Assembly: GCF_002282855.1 (NCBI RefSeq) | Contig: NZ_NRIR01000013.1 | Location: 1-64,000, forward strand | DNA length: 64,000 nt | DNA from: Paraferrimonas sedimenticola | Lineage (GTDB): Bacteria; Pseudomonadota; Gammaproteobacteria; Enterobacterales; Shewanellaceae | Direction of reading: 5' to 3' | Shown: positions 54,337 through 63,306 of the stretch, one piece after another | How positions within the stretch are numbered: the stretch's first letter is position 1 | Layout: the number at the start of each line of letters is the position of its first letter | The notes under the pieces: generated by a model | Seen by the model: only the letters and a program-made list of their open reading frames with translations | Told to the model about the DNA's origin: nothing | Databases searched by the model: none | Position numbers and translations under genes: made by a program

Positions 54337-54606
54337 CTAGCTTTCAACCTGGCTATACAGCCAGTCGACAAAGGCGTCTACTTCGTCTTCGTCTAACTCA
54401 GTCAACCCGGGGTTGTGTTGCCAGTAGCTCCAAACAGCTTCTAACAACTCTTCCAACAAGCCAGTGTCTATATCCTCATCGGCGCGGGCATAAACCGTAT
54501 GATATATGCGGTTTAAGATATCGGCGGCAAGATCTTCCTCGCCATCCCAATCACCAATATCGAGAGGTGACACCAAATAGCTTTGAATTGAGATGAATTC
54601 TTTCAT
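54337..54606 (-). CDS. Small acidic protein, unknown function
   Basis: An 89-residue, strongly acidic protein (runs such as DWDGEEDLAAD and LDEDEVDAFVDWLYSQ), predicted helical, cytoplasmic, with no cysteine. It sits between msrC and proQ on the same strand. I do not recognise a family. Its acidity is not matched by its neighbours and resembles small helical regulators, but that is only an impression. Confidence 0.6.
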   Translation of the reverse strand: MKEFISIQSYLVSPLDIGDWDGEEDLAADILNRIYHTVYARADEDIDTGLLEELLEAVWSYWQHNPGLTELDEDEVDAFVDWLYSQVES

Positions 54607-54673
54607 GGTCTAGATAGAGTAATTGATGCTGGCATTATATGCCGCGACTCCCACCAAGTGCCAATGCTTTTGT

Positions 54674-55150
54674 TTAATTAGCGGCAGATTGATTGGCTAA
54701 CTGCGACAAAAGTTGCGCAATTGGCGCCAATCCATCCTGATCGGCTTGGCTAAATCGACTAAATTCTGGACTATCGATGTCGAGGACCGCCACGACTTCG
54801 CCATCAACCTTGATTGGGAGCACAATTTCCGAATTGGAGGCCGCATCGCAGGCAATGTGCCCTTCAAACTGGTGCACATCGTCAATGCGTTGGATTTCGC
54901 CGGTACGAGCAGCCGCTCCGCAAACCCCCTTGTCAAACGGGATTCGAATGCAAGCGACTTGCCCTTGAAATGGCCCCAGTACCAACTCACCGTCAACGAC
55001 TCGATAAAACCCAACCCAGTTAAGACCTTCAACCTGATTAAAGATGGCCGCCGATACGTTGGCCATATTGGCCACCCAATCGGTTTCGCCATAGGTGAGT
55101 CCCGTTACTTGTTGCAACAGAAGTTCGTAATCGGTGTTGTACTGCGCCAT
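54674..55150 (-). CDS. msrC: Free methionine-(R)-sulfoxide reductase (GAF domain)
   Basis: A 158-residue GAF protein matching E. coli YebR/MsrC. The three conserved cysteines are in place: C67 (GQVACIRIP), C77 (KGVCGAA) and C101 (GHIACDAASNSEIVLP). It reduces free methionine-(R)-sulfoxide, part of oxidative damage repair. Adjacent to yebG on the same strand, with 18 bases between. Confidence 0.92.
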   Translation of the reverse strand: MAQYNTDYELLLQQVTGLTYGETDWVANMANVSAAIFNQVEGLNWVGFYRVVDGELVLGPFQGQVACIRIPFDKGVCGAAARTGEIQRIDDVHQFEGHIACDAASNSEIVLPIKVDGEVVAVLDIDSPEFSRFSQADQDGLAPIAQLLSQLANQSAAN

Positions 55151-55168
55151 TGTCGCTAAATCCTGTGG

Positions 55169-55471
55169 TTATTGATTGGACGCTGGCTTGAGTTCTGTTA
55201 CGGTCGCCGCGTCAGTCTTTGACTTTTTTGGGGCCGGCTTAGCGCTTCCCCCTTTCAATAGACGGCTTAAGCTATCTTTTTCTTGGGCCAAATAAAAGGC
55301 CAAACGCTCGATGGCATCGCTATCGTCGATTATTTCACCAGCCTGCAGAAACGGAACCAAATTATCGGCAATATCTAACATCTTGTCGTAGGCATCGGCT
55401 TCCTTCTTGGACGTAAAGGTCATTTTTTCTACTCCGTCTCGAATAACGACAAACCGGGCTTCAACCGCCAT
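55169..55471 (-). CDS. yebG: SOS-inducible YebG-family protein
   Basis: A 100-residue protein beginning MAVEARFVVIRDGVEKMTFTSKKEADAYDKMLDIAD, as E. coli YebG does; the C-terminus (SAKPAPKKSKTDAATVTEL) is lysine-rich and variable. YebG is LexA-controlled in E. coli; its function is unknown. A perfect LexA box (55484-55499) ends 12 bases upstream of the start codon, and GGAG follows it, so SOS control is very likely. Confidence 0.93.
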   Translation of the reverse strand: MAVEARFVVIRDGVEKMTFTSKKEADAYDKMLDIADNLVPFLQAGEIIDDSDAIERLAFYLAQEKDSLSRLLKGGSAKPAPKKSKTDAATVTELKPASNQ

Positions 55472-55483
55472 GGTAATTCTCCA

Positions 55484-55499
55484 CTGTTAATTTATACAG
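55484..55499 (-). promoter_or_regulatory. LexA (SOS) box of yebG
   Basis: On the minus strand CTGTATAAATTAACAG, matching the gammaproteobacterial consensus CTGT-N8-ACAG with a good AT-rich centre. It lies 12 bases upstream of the yebG ATG. Confidence 0.9.
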
Positions 55500-55587
55500 T
55501 ATAGACTGGCATAAACCTCACCATCTGTGCAACAATGTTTTCCACAAAACATGAAACTGTCGTGGCGTTTTCAAATAAACGGTTCCA

Positions 55588-56244
55588 ATGTCGGATAACA
55601 TCAAGCAATCCAACACTCTAGCTAATGAGCAAGTGCTCTTGTGCCGCAGTTGCGACAAGGTACTGACTGTCCCTACTTTGAGTTCAGAACAAAGGGCCTA
55701 TTGTCCTCGCTGTAAGACTCGAGTTCTCGATAATTCAGACTGTCCGATGCACGCCTTGCTGGCGCTATCGCTAGCCTCTTTGGTCATGTTCTTCCCCGCC
55801 AACTTTTTACCTTTGCTCGAAGTGCACTTCTTCGGAAGTATTCGCGAGGCGACCGTTACTCAAGGTGCGCTTAGCGTAATCGACCTAGGTTACTGGTTGG
55901 TCGGGGTTTCAGTTTTGATATGCGCGGTGGTTGCGCCTGGGCTGCTAATACTGTCATTGATAACTCAGGTGTTATTGATCAGTACCAAAAGGCCGCTGTC
56001 GCCGTGGCGAAAATCCCTGTTGTTAAATTTATTGCGAACACATGGGGCGCTAACTCAATTCACCATGCTTGAGATCTACTTAATCAGTTTCTTTGTGTCC
56101 GTATTCAAGCTGACGGATTTCTCCGACGTCTATTACGGGGTTGGTACCTATAGTTTTGTCGCCCTTTTTGTCTTCTTGTTTTATGCGCAAAGGGAGTACA
56201 ACCCAGAACTGTTTTGGAGGCGTTACCATGAGCAATGCGGCTAA
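55588..56244 (+). CDS. letA: PqiA/LetA-family membrane protein, N-terminal half of split LetA
   Basis: A 218-residue membrane protein: a zinc-ribbon-like CxxC pair (LCRSCDKVLTV, YCPRCKTRV) then four hydrophobic helices, including LLALSLASLVMFFPANFLPLLEVHF. It matches one half of the PqiA domain of LetA (YebS), which in E. coli is a single protein of about 420 residues made of two such halves. LetA and LetB form a lipid-transport bridge between the two membranes. The last 17 bases overlap the start of the second half. Confidence 0.85.
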   Translation: MSDNIKQSNTLANEQVLLCRSCDKVLTVPTLSSEQRAYCPRCKTRVLDNSDCPMHALLALSLASLVMFFPANFLPLLEVHFFGSIREATVTQGALSVIDLGYWLVGVSVLICAVVAPGLLILSLITQVLLISTKRPLSPWRKSLLLNLLRTHGALTQFTMLEIYLISFFVSVFKLTDFSDVYYGVGTYSFVALFVFLFYAQREYNPELFWRRYHEQCG

Positions 56245-56851
56245 CGGGCAAAGCCAAAGCCTAAAACTCTGTGTGCTGTGTCGCGCCACCAATCACGGTG
56301 ACCACAGCCACTGCTATCGCTGCAAAACTCCTTTGTACTACCGCAAACCCGGCAGTTTACAAGCCAGTTGGGCGTTTTTGATCACGGCCTTTATCCTGTT
56401 GTTTCCAGCTAATTTTTTCCCCATTACTCAGCTGACTAACCAGGGCAAAGTCACTTACGACACCATTTTTACTGGGATTATGTCACTGGTCCAATCGGAT
56501 ATGATCCCCATCGCGATTATCGTGTTCATCGCCAGTATATTGGTGCCTTGGCTTAAAATTTTTGGGATTTTTGTAGTACTCTTAGCGATACAGCTTAAAT
56601 TACCTTTATCTACCAAACAGTTAGCAGCCGCATTTAGAGTCATCGAATGGATAGGACGTTGGTCTATGTTGGACTTATTTGTTATTTCCATCATGGTAGC
56701 CATCGTCAATATGGGGCAATTACTGGACGCTAAACCAGCACCAGCAGCCACGGCCTTTGCAGCAGTAATTTTGTTTACGCAGTTGGCTGCCAAGTCGTTG
56801 GATACGCGTTTGTTATGGGATCGCATGGAAAATAAGAATGATTCAAACTGA
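56228..56851 (+). CDS. letA: PqiA/LetA-family membrane protein, C-terminal half of split LetA
   Basis: A 207-residue membrane protein. The start is set at the ATG following TGGAGG about 7 bases upstream, beginning MSNAANGQSQSLKL; the frame is open 29 codons further. It repeats the layout of the first half: CVLCRATN and CYRCKTPLYYR zinc-ribbon pairs, then four helices (AFILLFPANFFPI, IIVFIASILVPWLKIFGIF). It overlaps the letB start at 56838-56851 by 14 bases. Together with the preceding gene it reconstitutes a full LetA. Confidence 0.8.
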   Translation: MSNAANGQSQSLKLCVLCRATNHGDHSHCYRCKTPLYYRKPGSLQASWAFLITAFILLFPANFFPITQLTNQGKVTYDTIFTGIMSLVQSDMIPIAIIVFIASILVPWLKIFGIFVVLLAIQLKLPLSTKQLAAAFRVIEWIGRWSMLDLFVISIMVAIVNMGQLLDAKPAPAATAFAAVILFTQLAAKSLDTRLLWDRMENKNDSN

Positions 56852-59465
56852 CACTCCCCAAGTGCAAAAGAAGAAACTGATCTCCCCTGTTTGGCTATTG
56901 CCAATTCTCGCTCTGATCCTCGCAGGTTACCTCGGGTTCAAAAGCTATAAAGAAGCCGGGCACCAGATCCGCATTCAGTTCCCTTCTGCTGACGGCATGG
57001 AAGTCAACAAGACTCTGGTCAAATACCAAGGTCTCACTGTAGGCAAAGTGGTAGATATCAGTTTGGCCGAAGAGTCCGGCGTTAATGTGGATGTCGTCAT
57101 GGACCACAGGGTCGACGACCTACTTAACGAAGGTACAGAGTTTTGGCTGGTCGCTCCAAAGGCATCGATTACTGGGGTAGAAGGTCTGGACGCCCTCTTT
57201 TCAGGTAACTACATTTCTATGCTGCCGGGCGAAGGCAGTTCGGAAAGCTTTTTTAAAGCGCTCCCAGAAGCACCGGCTCTGCTGCCAAGCGACAACGGCA
57301 TCTATGTTCGCCTGCAAACTGACCGCTTAGGCTCGATTAATATCGGCTCGCCCATAGTGTTCCAGCAGGTGCCCGTAGGACGTGTGGTCAACTATACCTT
57401 GACCTCCAAGCGCGACGTGGTGATTACCGGTTTTATCGAGCTTAAGTACACCCACTTAGTGCGCCAAGATTCGCGTTTTTGGAATGTCTCTGGAGTGAGT
57501 GCCAAAGCCGACTTGGGTGGCATTGAGGTAAAAACTGAAAGCTTGAGTACCATACTGGCGGGCGGCATCGCCTTCTCTTCACCCACAGACTCCGATTTGT
57601 ACCTGCCAGCGCTGCCAAAGCGCTACCGCCTGTTTGAGAGCGAGCAAGAGAGCCTAATTAGTGGTGAGATACGCTTCTCTCAAGCTCAAGGCATTAAAGC
57701 TGGCTCGCAGATTCTGTATCGTCAAATCAGCATAGGAGAAGTCACTCAAGTCGAGTTGACCGATGACGATGTGGTTGCCACTGCCGAGATTTTCCAAGGC
57801 TATTGGGAGTTGATTAAGCAAGACAGTCAATTTTGGCGACAAGGGGCCGAGTTCAGCCTCGACGGCATTAAACACCCAGAGCGCTTGATCACAGGCGAAG
57901 CCATTGAACTTTTACCTGGTACTCAACCGCTTGAATCCCTTGACTTCAAGTTAGCCGACGCGGCACCTGAGCAAGACAATAAAAACATCGCTTTGCGTCT
58001 GTACGCTGAACAAAATCCTGGCGTAAGCGCCGGCGCCAAAATTAGCTACAAAGCCTTCCCAATTGGCGAGGTTACTAAAGTAAATCTTGCCGATGACCTG
58101 TCGCAAGTGGAAATCGCCGCCGAGATTTATCCTGAGTTCAAGCGCCTTATTGGCCCTAGCAGCTTGTTCTTGGAGAAGTCGCTGTTACAAGTCGACGCAA
58201 GCTTAGCCGGTGTTGAAGTAAGCACTGGAGACGTCACTCAGGCTTTATCTGGCGAGCTTGAGCTGATTATCGACAAAGAGTTGAAACTGGATACAAAATC
58301 AGGCTTCCCCGTATTTCGCAACCAAACTCATGCAGCGCAAACAGTTAAGCGCGCCAATTATCGCCGCATCGAATTGACCTCGGCCAACGCGGCCGACCTC
58401 GCCCCCGGCTCCAGCGTCGACTATCGCTCTATGCCAGTCGGTGAAGTTGAACGAGTTGAGTGGAATGCCAAAGCCGATCGCTTTGACGTCACCCTGGCAA
58501 TTGAGCCGACCTACGCCAACTTACTCACGCCTGCAACCGTGTTCTGGCGCCACAGTGCAGTATCGGTAGAGGCCGGCCTCGATGGTATCCAAGTGGATGT
58601 AGCGCCAGTTACTACCCTACTCCATGGCGGTGTGACTTTAGGTCACCTTAGCGAAAATCCTGACAGTGCTGACAAGCATTTGTACTCTGACCAAGCCAGT
58701 GCCATGGCCCAAATGCAAAGTGCCCGCATTCGCTTTGACGTCGACCACGAATTTAAGCTGGGTAATCCGGTTAAATACCAAGGCTTTGAAATTGGCAAAA
58801 TCGCCAACATAGAACTGAGTCCAGATCTGCAAAGTCAGTTTGTCAGCGTGGACATTCAAGGCCAGTATGCCGAGCAATTCTTTACTCAAGGTACCCGTTT
58901 CTACCCGGTAAGCGCAGAAATCGGTTTAGGCGGGGTTGAGAACCTAGCCACTTTGATTACTGGAAGCTACATTGGTGCCATTCCTGGTGAGGGCCCTGCG
59001 ACCAAAGAGTTCTTCGGGCTGGGCAACGCGCCAGTTTCAAGCCATTACTTACCTGGACTCAACATATACCTGAGTCACCAAAGTTTGGGCTCGGTCAAAG
59101 TAGGAACTCCCATCGTATATCGCGGCATTGCGATTGGTGCCGTGAGTCACTATCAACTCAACGACCAAGCCAATGGCCTAAATATTCTGGTGAACATTCA
59201 ACCTGAGTTTACTCACTTAGTGAATAAAACCAGCCGATTCTGGAACTTGTCTGGAGTAGTGTTTGAGTTGGGGCTGTTTTCGGGTGCCAAACTTGAGGCC
59301 GGCTCGCTCGACACCATTTTGGCAGGCGGAATTGGGGTTGCTACTCGGGAGTCAAATCAAATCGACAACCAACTTAGCGATGGCGACCAATTGCGATTGC
59401 GCGAGCGCGTCCAAAGCGAGTGGTTGAACTGGAAGCCTGAGCTGAGCCCCTTGTCTGAGAATTAG
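56838..59465 (+). CDS. letB: LetB (YebT), seven-MCE lipid transport protein
   Basis: An 875-residue protein (E. coli LetB 877). One N-terminal transmembrane helix (PVWLLPILALILAGYLGFK) then seven MCE domains. Each starts with a pattern like IRIQFPSADGMEVNKTLVKYQGLTVGKV and recurs with LGSINIGSPIVFQQVPVGRV, ISYKAFPIGEVTKV, PVKYQGFEIGKIANI and TPIVYRGIAIGAVSHY, and so on. LetB forms a long tunnel for lipids across the periplasm with LetA in the inner membrane. The start overlaps the second letA half by 14 bases. Confidence 0.95.
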   Translation: MIQTDTPQVQKKKLISPVWLLPILALILAGYLGFKSYKEAGHQIRIQFPSADGMEVNKTLVKYQGLTVGKVVDISLAEESGVNVDVVMDHRVDDLLNEGTEFWLVAPKASITGVEGLDALFSGNYISMLPGEGSSESFFKALPEAPALLPSDNGIYVRLQTDRLGSINIGSPIVFQQVPVGRVVNYTLTSKRDVVITGFIELKYTHLVRQDSRFWNVSGVSAKADLGGIEVKTESLSTILAGGIAFSSPTDSDLYLPALPKRYRLFESEQESLISGEIRFSQAQGIKAGSQILYRQISIGEVTQVELTDDDVVATAEIFQGYWELIKQDSQFWRQGAEFSLDGIKHPERLITGEAIELLPGTQPLESLDFKLADAAPEQDNKNIALRLYAEQNPGVSAGAKISYKAFPIGEVTKVNLADDLSQVEIAAEIYPEFKRLIGPSSLFLEKSLLQVDASLAGVEVSTGDVTQALSGELELIIDKELKLDTKSGFPVFRNQTHAAQTVKRANYRRIELTSANAADLAPGSSVDYRSMPVGEVERVEWNAKADRFDVTLAIEPTYANLLTPATVFWRHSAVSVEAGLDGIQVDVAPVTTLLHGGVTLGHLSENPDSADKHLYSDQASAMAQMQSARIRFDVDHEFKLGNPVKYQGFEIGKIANIELSPDLQSQFVSVDIQGQYAEQFFTQGTRFYPVSAEIGLGGVENLATLITGSYIGAIPGEGPATKEFFGLGNAPVSSHYLPGLNIYLSHQSLGSVKVGTPIVYRGIAIGAVSHYQLNDQANGLNILVNIQPEFTHLVNKTSRFWNLSGVVFELGLFSGAKLEAGSLDTILAGGIGVATRESNQIDNQLSDGDQLRLRERVQSEWLNWKPELSPLSEN

Positions 59466-59491
59466 TCTCAGCCCTAGGCATTAGTTTTAAT

Positions 59492-60718
59492 TTAGCCGTA
59501 AAACCAATAGGCGGTCGCAATGGCCGCCAAGATCCCTGCCGCATCAGCGGCCAGTCCACAGGCAACCGCATGGCGACCGTTGCGAATACCCACAGCGCCA
59601 AAGTACACCGCCAAGACATAAAAAGTGGTTTCGGTTGAACCTTGGAAAATCGCTGCCAGTCGCCCCGCAAACGAATCCACTCCATAGTGTTGCATGGTTT
59701 CGAGCATCAAGGCGCGTGCACCTGAACCACTAAAGGGTTTCATCAATCCGGTTGGCAGCGCATCGATAAAACGCAAATCCCAACCGGTGGGATTGAGCAC
59801 CCACACCAAGGCGCTCAACAGACCATCAAGCGCCCCTGAGGCGCGAAACACCCCTATCGCCAGTAACATGGCCACCAAATAAGGGATCAGCTTAATCGCC
59901 TGGTCAAAGCCCTGCTTAGCGCCTTCTAAAAAGAGATCGTAAATCGGCAGTTTGCGCGCACCGGCGACCAGCACAAAAGCAAACACCAAAGACAGTAACA
60001 GTCCATTGCCGGTCAAGGCTGAGAAGTGGTTGAGCTCATCCACGGTTAAGGTGGCCAAGTACATGACAAACGCCGCCATGGTCGCCACACCAAAGGCCAA
60101 ATAGCCCATGATCACCGCTTGCATCAGATTCAAACGCTGCACCCAGGCCACGCAGGCCAAGCCCACCAAAGTGGAGCAAAAGGTACTCAGCAGAATCGGT
60201 AAAAACACCGCGGCGGGGTCTTCCGCGCCTTGTTGCGCGCGATACAAAAAAATGGTGACCGGCAGTATGGTCACCGCCGAAGTATTAAGGACCAAAAACA
60301 GGATTTGCGCGTTACTCGCGGAGCTAGGGCTCGGGTTTAGGCTTTGTAGGTCCTGCATGGCCTTAAGCCCTAAAGGGGTCGCGGCGTTATCCAACCCAAG
60401 CGCGTTGGCAGTTAGGTTCATAGTGATACTGCCGTAGGCTTTGTGTCCTTTGGGCACCTCTGGCATTAGGCGGCTCAATAGAGGTTCAAGCACCCTTGCC
60501 AGCAGTGCCACCATACCCGACGCCTCGCCCAAGCGCATAAGGCCCAGCCACAGAGTAAGCACACCAACAAGCCCCAGCGCGATTTCAGCGCTTAACTTGG
60601 CCATAGAGAAACACGCGGCCACCACATCCGGCACCACTTGGGTATTACCTAATCCCAGCTGGATCACAATGCTTATTGCCGCTATCGCAAACAGCCCAAA
60701 CCAAATTCGATTAAGCAC
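59492..60718 (-). CDS. SpmA/SpmB-like nucleoside-recognition membrane protein
   Basis: A 408-residue polytopic membrane protein that is a fusion of the two Gate/nucleoside-recognition domains of SpmA and SpmB: LTANALGLDNAATPLGLKAM in the first half and GLMKPFSGSGARALMLETMQHYG, PFSGSGA being the second motif, in the other. In spore formers SpmA/B affect core dehydration; in gammaproteobacteria the role is unknown and could be a solute transporter. GTG start with AGGGA upstream. Convergent with letB, divergent from rsmF. Confidence 0.85.
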   Translation of the reverse strand: MLNRIWFGLFAIAAISIVIQLGLGNTQVVPDVVAACFSMAKLSAEIALGLVGVLTLWLGLMRLGEASGMVALLARVLEPLLSRLMPEVPKGHKAYGSITMNLTANALGLDNAATPLGLKAMQDLQSLNPSPSSASNAQILFLVLNTSAVTILPVTIFLYRAQQGAEDPAAVFLPILLSTFCSTLVGLACVAWVQRLNLMQAVIMGYLAFGVATMAAFVMYLATLTVDELNHFSALTGNGLLLSLVFAFVLVAGARKLPIYDLFLEGAKQGFDQAIKLIPYLVAMLLAIGVFRASGALDGLLSALVWVLNPTGWDLRFIDALPTGLMKPFSGSGARALMLETMQHYGVDSFAGRLAAIFQGSTETTFYVLAVYFGAVGIRNGRHAVACGLAADAAGILAAIATAYWFYG

Positions 60719-60839
60719 ACATCTTCCCTGTTATTGTTTTATTGGGCATCGACCTAACACAGACACCCACCATTAATTGCGAGTGTAACCAATCGTTTGG
60801 CGCAATCCCAGCGCGCCGTGGTTACTGTGTGGACTCGCT

Positions 60840-62300
60840 ATGATAAACTTTGCCCACTTTAATTTTCAGCGAGTCTCCCGCGTGACCACCGCTCCGTTAA
60901 ATCCGCACTTTCTAGCGCACATAGAAACCATAATGCCCGAGCACTTATCCATGGACGAGTTCGTGGATTACTGTCAGCGCCCTTTGCGCAAGGCCATTCG
61001 AGTTAACACCTTGAAAATCAGTGTCGATGATTTTATCGAGAGAATGTCTGAACGGGGATGGCAACTGGCTCCTGTGCCCTGGTGCGATTGCGGCTTTTGG
61101 CTCAGCGGTGAGGACCAAACCCAGTCGATTGCGAATTTACCTGAGCACTTAAGTGGCTTGTTTTACATTCAAGAAGCCAGCTCCATGATGCCACCCAGCG
61201 CCCTCTTTAAAGATTTACCTGAGGTTGAGCGCTTATTGGATGTGGCTTCGGCACCCGGCTCGAAGACCACCCAAATCGCGGCCCTGATGAACAATCAAGG
61301 GGTGCTGGTCGCCAATGAGTACTCTGCCAGTCGCATCAAAGGTCTGTATGGAAACCTGCAGCGGCTAGGCATCAAGAACACAGTGCTGACCAACTTCGAC
61401 GGTCATGTGTTCGGACACTACATGTACGAGTGCTTTGACGCCATTCAACTGGATGCACCCTGTGGCGGAGAAGGCACCATCCGCAAGGACAAATCAGCGC
61501 TGGACAATTGGGGACAAGCGCATATTGACGCTATCGCCCAGGTGCAAAAAGGACTGATGCTATCGGCGTTTCGCGCCCTTAAAGTGGGCGGTGAAATGGT
61601 GTACTCCACCTGCACCTTGAATCATCAGGAAAACCAAGAGGTGTGCGCCTACCTCAAGGACACCTTTGGCGAAGCAGTGGAATTCGTTTCCCTTAGCGGA
61701 CTATTTGAAGGCTGCGAAAAAGCGCTAACCCCAGAGGGCTTTTTGCACATTTGGCCGCAGATCTTTGATAGCGAAGGTTTCTTTGTGGCGCGCATTCGCA
61801 AAACCGCTTCAGTGCCTGAGAGTGATGAAACGACCCGCCCTATCGGAAAGCTCCCGTTTAAACCGGCTTCCCGAAAGCAGGTACAGCTAATTAGTCAGTA
61901 CTTTAGCCAACAGTTTGGTATCGATTTAGCTGGGCAAGGGGTCATCTACATCCGCGAGCAAGAATTTTGGCTGTTCCCCGAAGCCTTTGAACCACTAATA
62001 GGTAAAGTGCGCTTCGGTCGGATTGGAATTCGCCTAGCGGATCAACTGAAAAAAGGATTTAAAACTCATCACGACGCGGTTATGGCCTTGGCAAAACCGA
62101 ACGAACTGAGTGCTCAGGTGAACGCCGAGGGTGCTAAAACCTACTTAATGGGAAGAGATGTTCCAATCGACACAACTCTGCCGCCAGGTGAGTGTATTGT
62201 GGTGTTTGAAGACCAGGTTTTGGGCCTCGCTAAACCCGTAGCAAAGCGCCTCAAAAACAATCTACCAAGGGAATTGGTGCGCGATCGAATTAGCAATTAA
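60840..62300 (+). CDS. rsmF: 16S rRNA m5C1407 methyltransferase RsmF
   Basis: A 486-residue enzyme (E. coli 479). Motifs: CQRPLRKAIRVNTLKISVDDF, EHLSGLFYIQEASSMMP, the SAM-binding LLDVASAPGSKTTQIAALM, DAPCGGEGTIRK with motif-IV cysteine, and YSTCTLNHQENQEVCAY with the motif-VI catalytic cysteine. The C-terminal PUA-like domain (VNAEGAKTYLMGRDVPID) is complete. It methylates C1407 of 16S rRNA. An in-frame GTG at 60882 aligns better with the E. coli N-terminus, so the first 14 residues are uncertain. Ends 99 bases before a terminator. Confidence 0.93.
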   Translation: MINFAHFNFQRVSRVTTAPLNPHFLAHIETIMPEHLSMDEFVDYCQRPLRKAIRVNTLKISVDDFIERMSERGWQLAPVPWCDCGFWLSGEDQTQSIANLPEHLSGLFYIQEASSMMPPSALFKDLPEVERLLDVASAPGSKTTQIAALMNNQGVLVANEYSASRIKGLYGNLQRLGIKNTVLTNFDGHVFGHYMYECFDAIQLDAPCGGEGTIRKDKSALDNWGQAHIDAIAQVQKGLMLSAFRALKVGGEMVYSTCTLNHQENQEVCAYLKDTFGEAVEFVSLSGLFEGCEKALTPEGFLHIWPQIFDSEGFFVARIRKTASVPESDETTRPIGKLPFKPASRKQVQLISQYFSQQFGIDLAGQGVIYIREQEFWLFPEAFEPLIGKVRFGRIGIRLADQLKKGFKTHHDAVMALAKPNELSAQVNAEGAKTYLMGRDVPIDTTLPPGECIVVFEDQVLGLAKPVAKRLKNNLPRELVRDRISN

Positions 62301-62359
62301 GTTTTTTGCGATATTTTTTGCTGAATTTTCTAGCATTCGCAGAATCTTATACTAGACTC

Positions 62360-62435
62360 TTTCATTAGCGCACGGCTCCTCAGCGAGCCATTCCCCTAGC
62401 CCAGAACACCGGACTCGTTCTGGGCCATTTTTTTT
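62360..62435 (+). ncRNA. Candidate short RNA ending at the rsmF terminator
   Basis: A TATACT (62348-62353) stands 95 bases upstream of the terminator hairpin. A start near 62360 would give a transcript of about 75 bases with two stem-loops: ggctc/gagcc (62374-62389) and gcccagaac/gttctgggc (62399-62425) with a T-run. The -35 position has no good match to TTGACA, so the promoter is weak on paper. The alternative, which is simpler, is that this is only the rsmF 3' end. Confidence 0.3.
62399..62435 (+). terminator. Rho-independent terminator of rsmF
   Basis: Perfect 9-bp stem gcccagaac/gttctgggc with a 9-base loop, followed by a run of T at 62428-62435. Confidence 0.9.
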
Positions 62436-62484
62436 CTAGCCCCCCAGAAATCGATTTCCGCTTCCACGTTTGAATTGGGACGCT

Positions 62485-63261
62485 TTAGTTTGCTGCGAGT
62501 TTGAAGAGATTAAAGTAGTTAGCCGTGGTTTGCTGAGCCAGCGCTTCAAGGCGCTCACCGCGAAGATCCGCAAGGAATTGGGCCAAATCGGCAACAAACG
62601 CCGGTTGGTTTTCTTTGCCGCGATGTGGCACTGGCGCCAAATACGGCGAATCCGTCTCAATTAACAATCGATCTAATGGGATTTGTTTGGCCACTGCCTG
62701 TAATTCTTTGGCGTTTTTAAAGCTAACAATGCCAGACATAGAGATGTACATACCCAAATCTAGCGCCGCTTTGGCCATTTCCCAGTTCTCGGTAAAGCAG
62801 TGCAACACACCACCGCACTGCTCGACACCACCGTCCTTCAACAGCTGAATCGTGTCTTCACGGGCATCGCGGGTGTGCACAATGACAGGCTTGTCTAACT
62901 CCACCGCCAAACCGATTTGGGCAGTGAAATACTCTTGTTGAGTGTCTTTGGAATCTTTGGAGTAGTAGTAATCAAGCCCTGTCTCACCAATGGCCACCAC
63001 ATTTGCCGCACTGGCTTGTTGCCGAAGCAGTTCAATGTCTAGCCCATCGTCCACATCTAATGGGTGAACTCCAGCCGACAGCGATACGCCCTCAAGTCCG
63101 GCGACCATGTCCTTCATCGACTCAAATTCGCTTTGGCACACACTAACGCACAAAAAGTGGTTTACACCTCGGGAACGGGCGCCCTCGAGTAGCTTGGCGA
63201 CTGAGTCGCGATCCGGGGCATTCTTAAGGCGATTTAGGTGACAATGAGAGTCGACGAACAT
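62485..63261 (-). CDS. ycfH: TatD-family metal-dependent hydrolase (YcfH type)
   Basis: A 258-residue TatD-family nuclease-like protein. Metal ligands are in place: FVDSHCHL (H6, H8-equivalent), GETGLDYYYS, HTRDAREDT, LHCFTENWEMA and ETDSPYLAPVPHRGKENQP. Adjacency to pilZ and holB matches the ycfH locus of E. coli rather than tatD of the tat operon. TatD-family enzymes act on DNA or RNA 3' ends, D-aminoacyl-tRNA and others; the activity here is not determined. Confidence 0.9.
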   Translation of the reverse strand: MFVDSHCHLNRLKNAPDRDSVAKLLEGARSRGVNHFLCVSVCQSEFESMKDMVAGLEGVSLSAGVHPLDVDDGLDIELLRQQASAANVVAIGETGLDYYYSKDSKDTQQEYFTAQIGLAVELDKPVIVHTRDAREDTIQLLKDGGVEQCGGVLHCFTENWEMAKAALDLGMYISMSGIVSFKNAKELQAVAKQIPLDRLLIETDSPYLAPVPHRGKENQPAFVADLAQFLADLRGERLEALAQQTTANYFNLFKLAAN

Positions 63262-63306
63262 GCTCGTCCTCGTAAAGGCTAAAAAATGAAAGTGCGAGGA
63301 TACCAG

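Noticed and set aside
54713-55159. 148-codon + strand frame antisense to msrC
   Set aside because: msrC has all family cysteines; the antisense frame has no family features.
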